Positions 44,144-55,020 are shown, counted from the stretch's first letter. The stretch is 64,000 nt of DNA from Gemmatimonadetes bacterium bin94 (GCA_002238865.1 MPNE01000004.1:1-64000); one strand, 5' to 3'. Notes: a model not told the origin generated them from the letters alone. Made by a program: numbers and translations.

Positions 44144-44518
44144 ATGAGCGAGCGGAACGATTTCGAGATGTGGCCAAGGGTCCGTCGAGCCGTTCGCTAC
44201 GCCCTCCAGAGAAAGGCCGGCAAGGTCACGGTCCTGGACCTGCGCCACCTGTCGAGCGCGACCGACTTCTTCGTCATCGCGACAGGGCGATCCGATGTAC
44301 AGGTGCGCGCGATCGCGGAGCACATCATCGATTCGGCAAAGCGCGACGGGAACCGCCCCGAGCATGTGGAGGGACTGGACCAGGGACGGTGGGTGCTTCT
44401 CGACTACATCGACTACGTGGTCCACATCTTCCACCCCGCCGTGCGGGATTTCTACCGCCTCGAAACGCTGTGGGGGGACGCAAAGTCCACGGTGATCGAG
44501 GAAGACCTGAGCGGATGA
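44144..44518 (+). CDS. rsfS: Ribosomal silencing factor RsfS
   Basis: 124 aa Iojap/YbeB family. Core motifs are KVTVLDLRHLSSATDFFVIATGRSDVQ, EGLDQGRWVLLDYIDYVVHIFHP and FYRLETLWGDAK (quoted in part). It binds L14 and blocks subunit joining under nutrient limitation in relatives. The 87 bases after rplI show no terminator. Its stop overlaps the smc ATG. Confidence 0.95.
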   Translation: MSERNDFEMWPRVRRAVRYALQRKAGKVTVLDLRHLSSATDFFVIATGRSDVQVRAIAEHIIDSAKRDGNRPEHVEGLDQGRWVLLDYIDYVVHIFHPAVRDFYRLETLWGDAKSTVIEEDLSG

Positions 44519-47500
44519 GACTCAAGTCGCTCAGGCTTCACGGGTTCAAGTCGTTTCCGGACGCGACCCAACTGGACTTCCACGATGGGATCACGGCGAT
44601 CGTGGGGCCCAACGGTTGTGGAAAGTCGAACATCGGCGATGCGCTGCGCTGGGTCCTCGGGGAGCAGCGGCCGACCGCGATTCGCGGTGTCAGGATGGAG
44701 GAGGCGATCTTCCAGGGAACGGTGGCCCGCAGGCCGGTGAATCGGGGGTCCGTCGCGCTGGTCGTATCGAACGAGGACGGAGCGCTCGCGACTCCGTTTC
44801 AGGAAGTCGAGATCGGCAGGACGGTCTTCCGGGACGGAGGCAGCGACTACCGCCTGAACCGGTCTCCATGCCGGCTGCGCGACATCGTCGACCTCTGCCG
44901 CGACACCGGCCTGGGGGCGAACGCCTACTCGCTGATCGAGATCCGCATGATCGACGCCATCCTCTCGGAGCGAACCGACGAGCGGCGGGCTCTTTTCGAG
45001 GAAGCCGCGGGGATCGGCAAGTACAAGGACCGGCGGCGGTCCGCGCTGCGGCGCCTGGAATCCTCGGAAGCCGACCTCCAGCGTGTCGAGGACGTGATCG
45101 GCGAAGTACGGAGCAAGGTCCGCTCTCTCGCACGCCAGAAAGGGAAGGCGCAGCGCTACCGGGAATTGCGGAAGCGCCGGCTGGCGGTGGAAATCGCGGT
45201 AGTGAAGACGGATCTTGAGGCACTCGACGGGCGCCTCGCGGACGTCGACGGCGAGTTGGAACGCGACCGGGAGCAGGCGGCGGGCATGGCCGCGCGCCTG
45301 GCTGCCGCCGAAGCCCGGCTGGAAGGGGCCCGGCTGGCGCACGTCGAAGCCGAGAGGACCCGGAGTGAATCCGCGGCCCGCCTCGACGCATTGGGGGTAG
45401 AGCTCGCCCGGGTCGAAAGGGAGGTGGCGGTCGCCGACGAGCGGATTTCCAACGGCAAGCGCCGGCTGGCGCAGATTTCCAGCGAAGAGGCGGCGACGGC
45501 GACACTTCGCGCGCGTTCGGAGGACGAAATCGTCACGTTGCGGAGTGAACGGGAGGAATGTAAAGCAGCGTTGACATCATGTAATGCGGACTTGACATCC
45601 CGAAAGGGTGCTGCCGCCGAAGTGAGGGTCCGCCTGGACGCGGCCCGGCATGACGTTCGCCAGTTGGAAGCAAGGGGCCGGGCGGTTGCCAGGGACATTG
45701 CCCGGGCAGAGGGGGACACCGAAAGCGCCCGGGTGCAGGCACGGGAGCTGGGGCACAGATTCGAGCGTCTGTCCGCGGATTCCCGGGAGGGGGCCGGCGC
45801 GCTCCGGGACCTGAGGTCCCAGGGAGACCTCTTCGCCGACCGCAGGACGGAGATGGTGAAGAGAGCCGAGGACGCTGCCCGGAACGTGGAAGGAACCCGC
45901 CGGCGAGTGGCGGTGCTGCGGGAACGGCTCCGGGACGCGCGGACTGCGGAGCGGAGTGCAAAGACCCGTGTCGCGTCGCTGGAGGCGGAGGTCGCGGCCC
46001 TTCGTCGCATGACCGGGTCGGGGGAAGACGCGGCCGCGGTGGCTGAATCGGCGAAGGAGGCGTTGCCCGGGGCGGTGCGCGGCACGCTGTCCGACTACGT
46101 GCGGGTCACCGGGACGCCGCCGCGGGTCGTCGACGACATGCTGGGCCGTTTCGGGCTGGCCCTGGTGGTGGGCGGCCAGGAAGACGTCGACCGGATTGCG
46201 GGCTGGTACGAGGCGAACCCGGAGCTGGGGGCCGGCATCGTTCTGCTTCCCATGGACGGGCACCCACGGCCGCGCGGGCCACTGCCTTCGGGCGTCACGG
46301 CGGTCGGTGAGGGCGCGCCATGGGCCGAAGCCCTGCTCGGAGGCGTGTCGGTTGTGGCGGACGAGGCGTCGGTGGAGGCGTGGACCGACCAGCTGGGAGC
46401 GGTGCACCTCGTCCCGCGACAGGGCTTCGAAGGCCGGTTGGAACGGAGGGACCGGATCGATTCACTGGAGACCGAAGCCGCGCTGGCGGCCGCGGGCTTC
46501 AAGAAGGCTCGCGAGAGCTGCAAGCGGCTGGCCGACGAGTGCCGGGAGCGCGAAGAGGAGGCGGATGCGGCGTCGGAGCGGTTGCTGGCGGCCCGGGACG
46601 AAGCGCGCGCCGCGCGCGCCGAGGCGTCCGCGCAGACCGACCGGCGTCAGCAGCTGGCCCGTCACCAGGAAGAGATCGCGCGCCAGTTGGAAGGCACCCG
46701 CGCGGCACGTGACAAGGCCGTCGAACGAAGCCGGACAGCGGCCGCGGACACAGCTCGGCTACGGACGGAGGAGGCCGCGCTCACGGCGAGTCTGGAAGAG
46801 CTGTACGCCGTGCGCGAAGCTGTCGAGGCGGAGTGGGAACAGGCGCGCGACGCCGAATCGGAAGCGACCATCCGGGCAGCCCGGCTCGACAGCGAACTGA
46901 AACGCCTTGACGGACGCCTTTCGGACAGGGAGGCCACGGTGGGCCGGGCCGCCGCACGGATCGACGAACTCGGCCGCGAGGCGAGGTCGCTGGCCACCGG
47001 GATCGAGGAGGTTCTCGCGACGAGGCAGGCCGGGCGGGAGGCCCTGGAGGCGCTGTTTGGAAAGCGCGATGAACTCCGCCGCATACTCTCCGAAGAGAGC
47101 CGCGCCCTGCAGGAAGCAGCCGATGCCGTGAACGATGCCGGGCGGGAGGCTCGCGGGATCCGCGAGCATGAGCGTGCGGCCGTCGGGCGCGGCCACCAGC
47201 TGGAGCTGGAGCGCCAGGACATCCGGAATCGCGCCGGGAGGATCGGGGAGCGGCTGGAGGCCGAATGGGGCCGGCCGCTGGCGGCGCTCCTCGAGGAGGC
47301 CGAACCGGCGGTCGGTGGCGAAGAGGCGTTGCGGGACGAGCTGGAGGACATCGTTCGGCAGCTGGGCACGATCGGCCCGGTCAACATGCTTGCGGTGGAG
47401 GAGCACGCCGAAGAGAGTGCGCGTCTCGATTTCCTGGTTCGGCAGCAGGAGGATCTCAACGCGGCCCGCGACGACCTGCGTGCGGCGATCCGCCGCATCA

Positions 47501-47997
47501 ACCGCGCGGCCACGGAACTGTTCATGACGACCTTCGAGGCGATCCGGGAGAACTTCCGGAAGACCTTCGAGCACCTCTTCAACGGGGGCGAGGCGAACCT
47601 GTGGCTGACGGACCCCGAGAGTCCGCTTGAGTCTCGCGTCGAGATCCATGCCGCGCCCGGCGGCAAGCGAACACAGCGGATCGATCTGCTTTCCGGGGGC
47701 GAACGGGCCCTGACAGCGCTGTCGCTGCTCTTCGGAATCTACCTGGTCAAGCCGAGCCCCTTCTGCCTTCTCGACGAGGTGGACGCCCCTCTGGACGAGT
47801 CCAACATCGAGCGCTTCGTGCGCTTGCTTCAGGGCTTCAAGGCCCAGACCCAGTTCGTGGTCATCACCCACAACCCCCGCACCATCGAGGCGGCCGATTG
47901 GATTTACGGCGTCACGATGGAAGAGCCGGGGGTGTCGTCCATCGTCGGTGTACGGCTGCAAGAGAGGGGAGCGGTCGCCCCGGGGATCGCCGGATGA
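44515..47997 (+). CDS. smc: Chromosome segregation protein SMC
   Basis: 1160 aa, ATG overlapping the rsfS stop; the 115 upstream track codons overlap rsfS out of frame. N-terminal ATPase half with Walker A GPNGCGKSN, coiled coil (~170-490), hinge (~500-640, around YVRVTGTPPRVVDDML), second coiled coil (~650-1000), then the signature LLSGGERALTALSLLFGIY and Walker B FCLLDEVDAPLDE. A short AT-richer patch occurs near 45550-45600 within the first coil. The family is DNA-loop-extruding condensin with ScpAB, which is not in this window. Confidence 0.96.
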   Translation: MRLKSLRLHGFKSFPDATQLDFHDGITAIVGPNGCGKSNIGDALRWVLGEQRPTAIRGVRMEEAIFQGTVARRPVNRGSVALVVSNEDGALATPFQEVEIGRTVFRDGGSDYRLNRSPCRLRDIVDLCRDTGLGANAYSLIEIRMIDAILSERTDERRALFEEAAGIGKYKDRRRSALRRLESSEADLQRVEDVIGEVRSKVRSLARQKGKAQRYRELRKRRLAVEIAVVKTDLEALDGRLADVDGELERDREQAAGMAARLAAAEARLEGARLAHVEAERTRSESAARLDALGVELARVEREVAVADERISNGKRRLAQISSEEAATATLRARSEDEIVTLRSEREECKAALTSCNADLTSRKGAAAEVRVRLDAARHDVRQLEARGRAVARDIARAEGDTESARVQARELGHRFERLSADSREGAGALRDLRSQGDLFADRRTEMVKRAEDAARNVEGTRRRVAVLRERLRDARTAERSAKTRVASLEAEVAALRRMTGSGEDAAAVAESAKEALPGAVRGTLSDYVRVTGTPPRVVDDMLGRFGLALVVGGQEDVDRIAGWYEANPELGAGIVLLPMDGHPRPRGPLPSGVTAVGEGAPWAEALLGGVSVVADEASVEAWTDQLGAVHLVPRQGFEGRLERRDRIDSLETEAALAAAGFKKARESCKRLADECREREEEADAASERLLAARDEARAARAEASAQTDRRQQLARHQEEIARQLEGTRAARDKAVERSRTAAADTARLRTEEAALTASLEELYAVREAVEAEWEQARDAESEATIRAARLDSELKRLDGRLSDREATVGRAAARIDELGREARSLATGIEEVLATRQAGREALEALFGKRDELRRILSEESRALQEAADAVNDAGREARGIREHERAAVGRGHQLELERQDIRNRAGRIGERLEAEWGRPLAALLEEAEPAVGGEEALRDELEDIVRQLGTIGPVNMLAVEEHAEESARLDFLVRQQEDLNAARDDLRAAIRRINRAATELFMTTFEAIRENFRKTFEHLFNGGEANLWLTDPESPLESRVEIHAAPGGKRTQRIDLLSGGERALTALSLLFGIYLVKPSPFCLLDEVDAPLDESNIERFVRLLQGFKAQTQFVVITHNPRTIEAADWIYGVTMEEPGVSSIVGVRLQERGAVAPGIAG

Positions 47998-48767
47998 AGC
48001 CCGTACTGACCATCGTCGGCTCGGGGACACTGGTTCCTTCCGGCGACCGGTCCTCGCCCTGCCACCTTGTGGAGTGGGGCGAAATGCGGCTTCTGCTGGA
48101 CGTCGGCCCTGGCGCCGTGCATGGACTGGCGCGTCTCCGCAAGCCCTGGTGGGAAGTCAGTCACACAGTGCTCAGCCACTACCACGCCGACCACTTCGGC
48201 GACCTCGCCCACCTCCTTTTTGCCCTCAAGTGGGCAACTCCCGCCCCTCGGAGCCGGCCACTGCACATCTTCGGGCCACCCGGGCTGAACGACCGGGTGG
48301 AGGCACTCCGGCGTGCGTACGGCGACTTCATGGTGGACCCGGGGTTCGAGGTCGCATACCACGAGGTGGCACGCGAGGGACGATGGAGCAGTGATGAGAG
48401 CGAGCTGTCCCTCCGCTTCGCACCCACCCTGCATGCGGACAACTCGATCGCGGTGCGGGTGGAGATGGACGGCCACTCGCTCGGCTACACGGGAGATACG
48501 GGTCCGGACCCGAAGCTCGGGGACTTCTTTCGCGGGACGGATACCCTGGTCAGCGAATGTGGGCACTCCGATCCGCCACCGTCCGCCTCGCATTTGTCGC
48601 CCGTCTCGGTTGCCGAGATGGCTCGAATTGCCGAGCCGGCCAATCTGGTTCTGACGCACATCTACCCGCCTCTCGATCCCGAATCGGTGCCGGCGCTGGT
48701 ACGTGACGCGGGCTACGAGGGGACCGTCGTGTGCGCGCGGGACGGGCAGTGGTTCGTCGTGGCGTGA
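47994..48767 (+). CDS. MBL-fold metal-dependent hydrolase (RNase Z-like)
   Basis: 257 aa, ATG overlapping the smc stop. Metallo-beta-lactamase motifs: LLLDVGPGAVHGL, LSHYHADHFGDL (HxHxDH), a histidine in LHADNS, GYTGDTGPD, and LTHIYPP near the C-terminus. The fold and HxHxDH context resemble RNase Z/arylsulfatase-type members, but the usual exosite arm is absent. The substrate is unknown. Confidence 0.86.
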   Translation: MKPVLTIVGSGTLVPSGDRSSPCHLVEWGEMRLLLDVGPGAVHGLARLRKPWWEVSHTVLSHYHADHFGDLAHLLFALKWATPAPRSRPLHIFGPPGLNDRVEALRRAYGDFMVDPGFEVAYHEVAREGRWSSDESELSLRFAPTLHADNSIAVRVEMDGHSLGYTGDTGPDPKLGDFFRGTDTLVSECGHSDPPPSASHLSPVSVAEMARIAEPANLVLTHIYPPLDPESVPALVRDAGYEGTVVCARDGQWFVVA

Positions 48768-48849
48768 GGCGCCCGCAGGGAGGTGGGGAAGGCCGCCCCA
48801 CCGACAGGCCGATCCCGTTGCCGGGCAAGGGGGCCGCCCGGCGGGGGCG

Positions 48850-48878
48850 TGGACCATTCGGGGCACCTTTTGTAGGAT
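48850..48878 (+). promoter_or_regulatory. Candidate promoter for DAHP synthase gene
   Basis: TGGACC, 17-base spacer, TAGGAT. The predicted start (~48885) is downstream of the in-frame ATG at 48880, which supports the GTG at 48913 as the real start codon. Confidence 0.45.
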
Positions 48879-48912
48879 CATGCTCCTGTTCCATCACCAC
48901 AGAGGCAGTCAA

Positions 48913-49992
48913 GTGCTGATCGTCATGCACCACCGGGCCACGCCCGCGCAGGTACAGAAGGTCGTCGATACGATCGGCGAGATGGGCTACCGCGCCAAAC
49001 CCATGGTGGGACACCTGCGGTTGGCCATCGGCCTCGTCGGCAACGACGGCGGCGTGGATTCGGCCAGGCTGGCCGGACTCGACGGAGTGCAGGACATCAT
49101 CAAGGTCAGCAAGCCTTACAAGCAGGTGTCGCGGGAGTGGAGGGACGAGGATACGGTTGTCGATCTCGGCAACGGCACCGTGCTCGGCGGCCCGGAGGTC
49201 GTCGTGATGGCCGGACCCTGTGCGGTCGAAGGGCGTGATCAGATCCTCGGTATCGCCGCCCGGGTGCGGGAGCTGGGTGCGAGCGTACTGCGCGGTGGAG
49301 CGTTCAAGCCGCGCACATCGCCCTATTCCTTCCAGGGCCTCGGCCTCAGGGGGTTGGAGCTTCTGGCCGAAGCCCGCGAGGCGACGGGACTTGCCGTCGT
49401 CACCGAAGCCGTCGCCCCGGAGGGCGTGGCCCTCGTGGCCCAGTACGCCGACGTCATCCAGATCGGGGCGCGCAACATGCAGAACTACCCGCTGCTCAAG
49501 AAGGCGGGCAGCGCGGGGAAGCCGGTGCTCCTGAAGCGAGGGATGTCGGCGACCATCACCGAGTTGCTCCTGGCCGCCGAGTACCTTCTCAGCGAGGGCA
49601 ACCCCGACGTCATTCTCTGCGAGCGCGGGGTACGGAGCTTCGACCCTCAGACGCGCAACGTCTTCGACCTGACAGCGATTCCCCTGGTGAAGTCCTTGAC
49701 GCACCTCCCGGTCATCGCCGATCCCAGCCACGCGACGGGGGTGAGGACCAAGGTCACGCCGATGGCGCGAGCCGCGGTGGCGGCGGGAGCCGACGGGCTC
49801 ATCGTCGAAGTCCACCCGAATCCGCCGGATGCCCTCTCGGACGGCGCACAGAGCCTCTATCCGGACCAGCTTTCCGAACTGGTGTCGCAGTGTGGCTCCA
49901 TCGCCCGTGCCATCGGACGCTCGCTGGCGCCCCCGCCCGAACTCCCGGCGGCGGGCCCTGCGTCAGGCCGGGTTGTGCGGGACGTGCGGTAG
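48913..49992 (+). CDS. aroF: 3-deoxy-7-phosphoheptulonate synthase, type I-beta with N-terminal regulatory domain
   Basis: First step of aromatic amino acid synthesis. 359 aa from GTG 48913, with AGAGG 7 bases upstream; earlier track codons have no homology. Residues 1-~70 (LIVMHHRATPAQVQKVVDTI, VSKPYKQVSRE) are the ferredoxin-like regulatory domain seen in Thermotoga-type enzymes. The barrel follows: MAGPCAVEGRDQI, RGGAFKPRTSPYSFQGLG, IGARNMQNYPLL, LLKRGMSATITELLLAAEY, CERGVRSF, DPSHATG, EVHPNPPDALSDG. Aromatic end products probably inhibit it through the N-terminal domain, by analogy. Confidence 0.94.
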   Translation: MLIVMHHRATPAQVQKVVDTIGEMGYRAKPMVGHLRLAIGLVGNDGGVDSARLAGLDGVQDIIKVSKPYKQVSREWRDEDTVVDLGNGTVLGGPEVVVMAGPCAVEGRDQILGIAARVRELGASVLRGGAFKPRTSPYSFQGLGLRGLELLAEAREATGLAVVTEAVAPEGVALVAQYADVIQIGARNMQNYPLLKKAGSAGKPVLLKRGMSATITELLLAAEYLLSEGNPDVILCERGVRSFDPQTRNVFDLTAIPLVKSLTHLPVIADPSHATGVRTKVTPMARAAVAAGADGLIVEVHPNPPDALSDGAQSLYPDQLSELVSQCGSIARAIGRSLAPPPELPAAGPASGRVVRDVR

Positions 49993-50047
49993 AAATCAGT
50001 CCCGCCCTGCCATGGGATCGCCCCGTGGCCATCGCCAGATTGTGCCC

Positions 50048-50419
50048 ATGGACTGCGACAGATTGGGGATCGGACGGCGTGGAGAGGCCCTGGCGGCGGC
50101 GTACCTCGAGAGACGGGGGTGGGTAGTGCTCGGGCGCAACTACCGGGCGGGGCCCCGGGAGATCGATCTGGTGGCCGTCAGGGACGGCGTCGTGGCCTTC
50201 GTGGAGGTCAAGACGCGTTCCACGTCGTCGGGCGGCACCCCTCTCGAACCGATCCGATCCGCCAAGATGCGGGCGGTAGAGGTGGCGGCCAGACGCTGGA
50301 TCCTCGAGCACGGAAAGCCCGGCACCACCTATCGCTTCGACGCCATCGCCGTGAGAATCCGGGGAGCCGCCTCCGAGATCGACCACATTCCCGACGCCTG
50401 GAGACCCGGGAGAAGGTGA
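50048..50419 (+). CDS. UPF0102 (YraN) endonuclease-fold protein
   Basis: 123 aa from ATG 50048. Restriction-endonuclease-like core: GRRGEALAAAYLERRGW, then REIDLVAVRDGVVAFVEVKTR carrying the D...ExK catalytic pattern. The biochemical role of the family is unsettled. The track start 73 codons upstream overlaps aroF and is not supported. It precedes the SRP RNA gene. Confidence 0.9.
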   Translation: MDCDRLGIGRRGEALAAAYLERRGWVVLGRNYRAGPREIDLVAVRDGVVAFVEVKTRSTSSGGTPLEPIRSAKMRAVEVAARRWILEHGKPGTTYRFDAIAVRIRGAASEIDHIPDAWRPGRR

Positions 50420-50452
50420 CGAGGTGACGTCGCTTCCGGGTGGGCGGTTCCG

Positions 50453-50482
50453 TTGACGTCCGCTCGGGGGTCCCGGTAGCTT
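50453..50482 (+). promoter_or_regulatory. Promoter of the SRP RNA gene
   Basis: TTGACG, 18-base spacer, TAGCTT. The -10 is placed so that transcription would start at about 50486-50489, exactly where the long terminal helix of the SRP RNA begins. This agreement makes both calls stronger. Confidence 0.7.
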
Positions 50483-50485
50483 TCC

Positions 50486-50590
50486 GGGTGCCCCAGGTCC
50501 GTGGGGCGGGAGCCCATGAATCCCGTCAGGACCCCGCCGGTAGCAGCGGTAAGTGCGGTAACCGTCGCCGCGGAGTGCCTGGGGCACCTC
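50486..50590 (+). ncRNA. ffs: Signal recognition particle RNA, bacterial small (4.5S) type
   Basis: About 105 nt and absent from the ORF track. The ends pair: GGGTGCCCCAGG (50486-50497) with CCTGGGGCACCT (50578-50589), 11 Watson-Crick pairs plus one G-U. The centre carries the SRP helix 8 signature TCAGG (50526-50530) facing AGCAG (50542-50546), flanked by C-G pairs. Between them, ACC pairs with GGT across a CCGCC tip, where most bacteria have a GGAA tetraloop. It partners Ffh in membrane protein targeting. Location directly before dnaX is a common arrangement. Confidence 0.88.
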
Positions 50591-50633
50591 GCGTCCCTCG
50601 TCAGGCCCACTTCGCGTCATCGACAAAGGCACC

Positions 50634-52388
<1,755 letters not shown>

Positions 52389-52421
52389 ATGGGCGCGCGA
52401 GAGCGCAGCGAGGGCGAAACA

Positions 52422-52739
52422 ATGGCGAACATCCGACAACTGATGAAGATGGGTCAACAGCTCCAGGACAAGATCAAGGAGGTCCAGGACGGTCTTCAGT
52501 CGGAGGAACTTGTGGCCTCTTCCGGCGGAGGCATGGTCACCGCGCGTGTGACTGGCAAGGGGGACCTGAAGAGCATCACCATCGACCCGGAGGTCATCGA
52601 CCCGGAGGATGCGGAGATGCTGGAGGACCTGGTCGTCGCGGCCGTGGCCGAGGCCCAGAACAGGGCGCGCGACTTCTCGGAAGAGCAGATGCGGGGAGCG
52701 GCAGGCGGATTGCCCGTCCAGCTCCCCGGGCTCTTCTAG
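52422..52739 (+). CDS. YbaB/EbfC nucleoid-associated protein
   Basis: 105 aa from ATG 52422 (MANIRQLMKMGQQLQDKIKE); 11 earlier track codons are unsupported. GGMVTARVTGKGDLKSITIDPE is the family core. It binds DNA as a dimer. The dnaX-ybaB-recR order is widely conserved. Confidence 0.94.
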   Translation: MANIRQLMKMGQQLQDKIKEVQDGLQSEELVASSGGGMVTARVTGKGDLKSITIDPEVIDPEDAEMLEDLVVAAVAEAQNRARDFSEEQMRGAAGGLPVQLPGLF

Positions 52740-52768
52740 AACGGGCCGCACTCGGGATCCGGGCGCAC

Positions 52769-53362
52769 GTGTCGCCGATCGAAGATCTCACGAGGGAACT
52801 GCAAAGGCTCCCGGGGATCGGAAAGAGGACGGCGCTGAGACTCGCCTACCACCTGATCAAGGGGGAAAAGGAGTACATTCACCGCCTTGCCAGGACGTTG
52901 GTGAGGGTAGCGGACCACATTCATCCGTGTCCGGTCTGTGGCAACTACTGCGATGGGAAGCTGTGTTCGGTGTGCAGCGACCCGTCCCGTGACAGGGGCG
53001 TAATCTGTGTCGTGGAAGAAGCGTATGAGGTTGGGGCCATCGAGCGGGCCGGCCGCTACAGGGGGCTGTTCCACGTTCTCGGCGGCCGGCTCTCCCCGCT
53101 CGACGGCATAGGACCGGACACGCTGAATATCGAGGGGTTGGTGCACCGGATCGAAGAAGCGGAGGCCGGTCCGCAGGAAGTCATCCTGGCGACCAACGCC
53201 AGCGTCGAGGGCGAAGCCACCGCCGTGTACCTGGAGAGCCTTCTGCGCCCGCACGAGGTGCGCGTCACACGTCTGGCGCGGGGCATTCCAGTGGGAAGCG
53301 ACCTGGAGTACGTTGATGGAACGACCATTGCCGAGGCCCTTGCAGGGCGCCGGGAGATGTAG
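52769..53362 (+). CDS. recR: Recombination protein RecR
   Basis: 197 aa from GTG 52769; the track start lies in dnaX/ybaB. Helix-hairpin-helix ELQRLPGIGKRTALRLAYHL, zinc finger CPVCGNYCDGKLCSVC, and the Toprim domain (ICVVEEAYEVGAIE, FHVLGGRLSPLDGIGPD). Loads RecA onto gaps with RecO/RecF. Confidence 0.96.
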   Translation: MSPIEDLTRELQRLPGIGKRTALRLAYHLIKGEKEYIHRLARTLVRVADHIHPCPVCGNYCDGKLCSVCSDPSRDRGVICVVEEAYEVGAIERAGRYRGLFHVLGGRLSPLDGIGPDTLNIEGLVHRIEEAEAGPQEVILATNASVEGEATAVYLESLLRPHEVRVTRLARGIPVGSDLEYVDGTTIAEALAGRREM

Positions 53363-53371
53363 GAGACGCAT

Positions 53372-53671
53372 GTGAGCGGTCGGATCCGCAGAATCGGCCT
53401 GTTTCTGCTTGGTGCGGGGGCGGCAGCCGCCCTCGCGGCGCTGGTACTGAGGGACCAGGTGGTCCGTCACCGGCGCGAGCTCTTCAGCGCCAACCCCTTC
53501 CGCAGGCTCGCGGCGCTCCGGCACATGACCGGCGAACCCGCGAGTGTGGATGCGGTCACGGTGCTCCGTGACTTCACTTCCTGGGAACCCCGCCGGCTGC
53601 TGAAGAACCAGGCGACCGCCGTCCTGGCGCGAATGGAAGACGAGTTGAAGCAGAGGGCCGGGATCTCGTGA
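53372..53671 (+). CDS. Small single-pass membrane protein of unknown function
   Basis: 99 aa from a GTG with AGGAG 6 bases upstream. One N-terminal membrane helix (IGLFLLGAGAAAALAALVL), then a basic cytoplasmic or periplasmic helical region (FRRLAALRHMTGEPASVDAV, RLLKNQATAVLARMEDELKQ), resembling HEAT-like helix pairs. I do not recognise the family. It overlaps pgsA by 4 bases, so its translation is tied to pgsA. Confidence 0.7.
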   Translation: MSGRIRRIGLFLLGAGAAAALAALVLRDQVVRHRRELFSANPFRRLAALRHMTGEPASVDAVTVLRDFTSWEPRRLLKNQATAVLARMEDELKQRAGIS

Positions 53672-54297
53672 ACCTCCCGAACGTGATTACCGTCGCGCGG
53701 ATCGTCGTCTGTCCCGCGATTTTCTACCTTGCCCTCTCACCGGGCACCCTGAGCCGATATTCCGCCTTTGTCCTCTTTTTGGCAGCGGCGTTGTCGGACG
53801 TCTGGGACGGCCACCTTGCACGCAAGCACGGGTGGATCACCGACACGGGGAAGCTCCTTGATCCGATCGCGGACAAGCTGCTGCTGGCGAGCACATTCGT
53901 CCCGATTTTCCTCATCAGCCGCCGGATGGACGGATTCAGCGAGTTGCCGTGGTGGGGAACGCTACCCGTCTGGGTGGTTGTGGTGGTGTTCGGAAGAGAA
54001 CTGTTCGTGACGCTGTTCCGAGGCTACGCGGCTCGTCGAGGGGTGGTGATTGCGGCAGGCAGGTCCGGCAAACAGAAGGCACTGAGCCAGAATTTCTTTG
54101 TCGGCGGACTGCTTCTCTGGTACCCGCTGCAGCGGACAGCCGATGTCGCGGGGTGGTCCGGATGGCTGTGGAGCACCTGGCTTTCCTTCCACTCGACCTT
54201 GATCGCCGTGACCCTGGGGCTGGCCGTGGTGTTGACGGTTCTGTCCATGTGCGACTACCTCTGGCGCTACCGGACGCTGATCACGGGGAGTCGATGA
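53668..54297 (+). CDS. pgsA: CDP-diacylglycerol-glycerol-3-phosphate 3-phosphatidyltransferase
   Basis: 209 aa membrane enzyme of phosphatidylglycerol synthesis. The CDP-alcohol phosphotransferase signature DG-x2-AR-x8-G-x3-D-x3-D is exact in DGHLARKHGWITDTGKLLD followed by PIAD. The N-terminus NLPNVITVARIVVCP is typical of PgsA. A C-terminal insertion RSGKQKALSQNFFVG holds further conserved basic residues. GTG start and ATGA end overlap both neighbours. Confidence 0.9.
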   Translation: MNLPNVITVARIVVCPAIFYLALSPGTLSRYSAFVLFLAAALSDVWDGHLARKHGWITDTGKLLDPIADKLLLASTFVPIFLISRRMDGFSELPWWGTLPVWVVVVVFGRELFVTLFRGYAARRGVVIAAGRSGKQKALSQNFFVGGLLLWYPLQRTADVAGWSGWLWSTWLSFHSTLIAVTLGLAVVLTVLSMCDYLWRYRTLITGSR

Positions 54298-54815
54298 CGT
54301 GCGACGGGATCGTGTCGGGCAACCGCTCGACGCGAGATCTCGCGCGCCGGGTTGCGGGGCTTGCCGCTGCGCGGGGGCTGATGGTGGCCACGGCCGAAAG
54401 CTGCACGGGGGGCCTCGTGGCCAAGACGATTACCGATCTCGCCGGGGCATCGGCTCACTTCAGGGGCGGTGTGGTGGCCTATGCCGACGACGCAAAGGTC
54501 CGGCAGCTCGATGTCGATGCCGGAGATATCGACACCCACGGCGCCGTCTCCAGCACCGTCGCCCTGCAGATGGCCCTCGGCGCCTGCCGCCGGTTTTCGG
54601 CCGATGTGGGCATGGCCGTAACCGGGATCGCGGGGCCGGCCGGCGGGACCGCGGAAAAGCCCGTCGGGACGGTGTGGATCGCGGTGGCATATGCGGACGG
54701 AACGGGTACAACCCGTCTGGAGAATCTTGTCGGGGGCCGCGGTTCCATTCGCGAAGAGAGCGTTGCGGCCGTGCTGCGGCTGGCGGCAGAAGTGATTGTA
54801 GACAGGGACAGCTGA
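54294..54815 (+). CDS. CinA C-terminal-type nicotinamide-nucleotide amidohydrolase
   Basis: 173 aa, ATG overlapping the pgsA stop. Stand-alone PncC domain: MVATAESCTGGLVAKTITDLAGAS (catalytic serine), GGVVAYADDAKVRQLDV, GMAVTGIAGPAGGTAEKPVGTVWIAV (quoted in part). It recycles NMN to nicotinate mononucleotide in relatives. The N-terminal molybdopterin-like domain of full CinA is absent. pgsA-cinA is a common pair. Confidence 0.92.
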   Translation: MTCDGIVSGNRSTRDLARRVAGLAAARGLMVATAESCTGGLVAKTITDLAGASAHFRGGVVAYADDAKVRQLDVDAGDIDTHGAVSSTVALQMALGACRRFSADVGMAVTGIAGPAGGTAEKPVGTVWIAVAYADGTGTTRLENLVGGRGSIREESVAAVLRLAAEVIVDRDS

Positions 54816-54860
54816 GCCGGTGCACGCATCGGGTGTGGTTGGCCGGCCGTCGGCGCGATA

Positions 54861-54890
54861 TGGACCCGGGGGCGCGATTCGGAGTAGCTT
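54861..54890 (+). promoter_or_regulatory. Candidate grpE-dnaJ promoter
   Basis: TGGACC, 18-base spacer, TAGCTT, predicted start near 54897. No CIRCE inverted repeat and no heat-shock sigma (CTTGAA-type) element was seen in 54816-55020, so HrcA control is not supported here. Confidence 0.45.
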
Positions 54891-55020
54891 GGAGGTCTTC
54901 CGCAAGGTCCTCGCCGCGGCGCTCGTACATGCCGGGGCGGGCACCGACCGAAACCGGTCCGCTCACGTTTCCCGAGAATGAGGGTTCGGCGACATGGCCG
55001 ATGGCTCAGAGGACGAAAGT

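Noticed and set aside
54816-55020. CIRCE element or heat-shock sigma promoter before grpE
   Set aside because: No TTAGCACTC/GAGTGCTAA inverted repeat and no CTTGAA-type -35 were seen.
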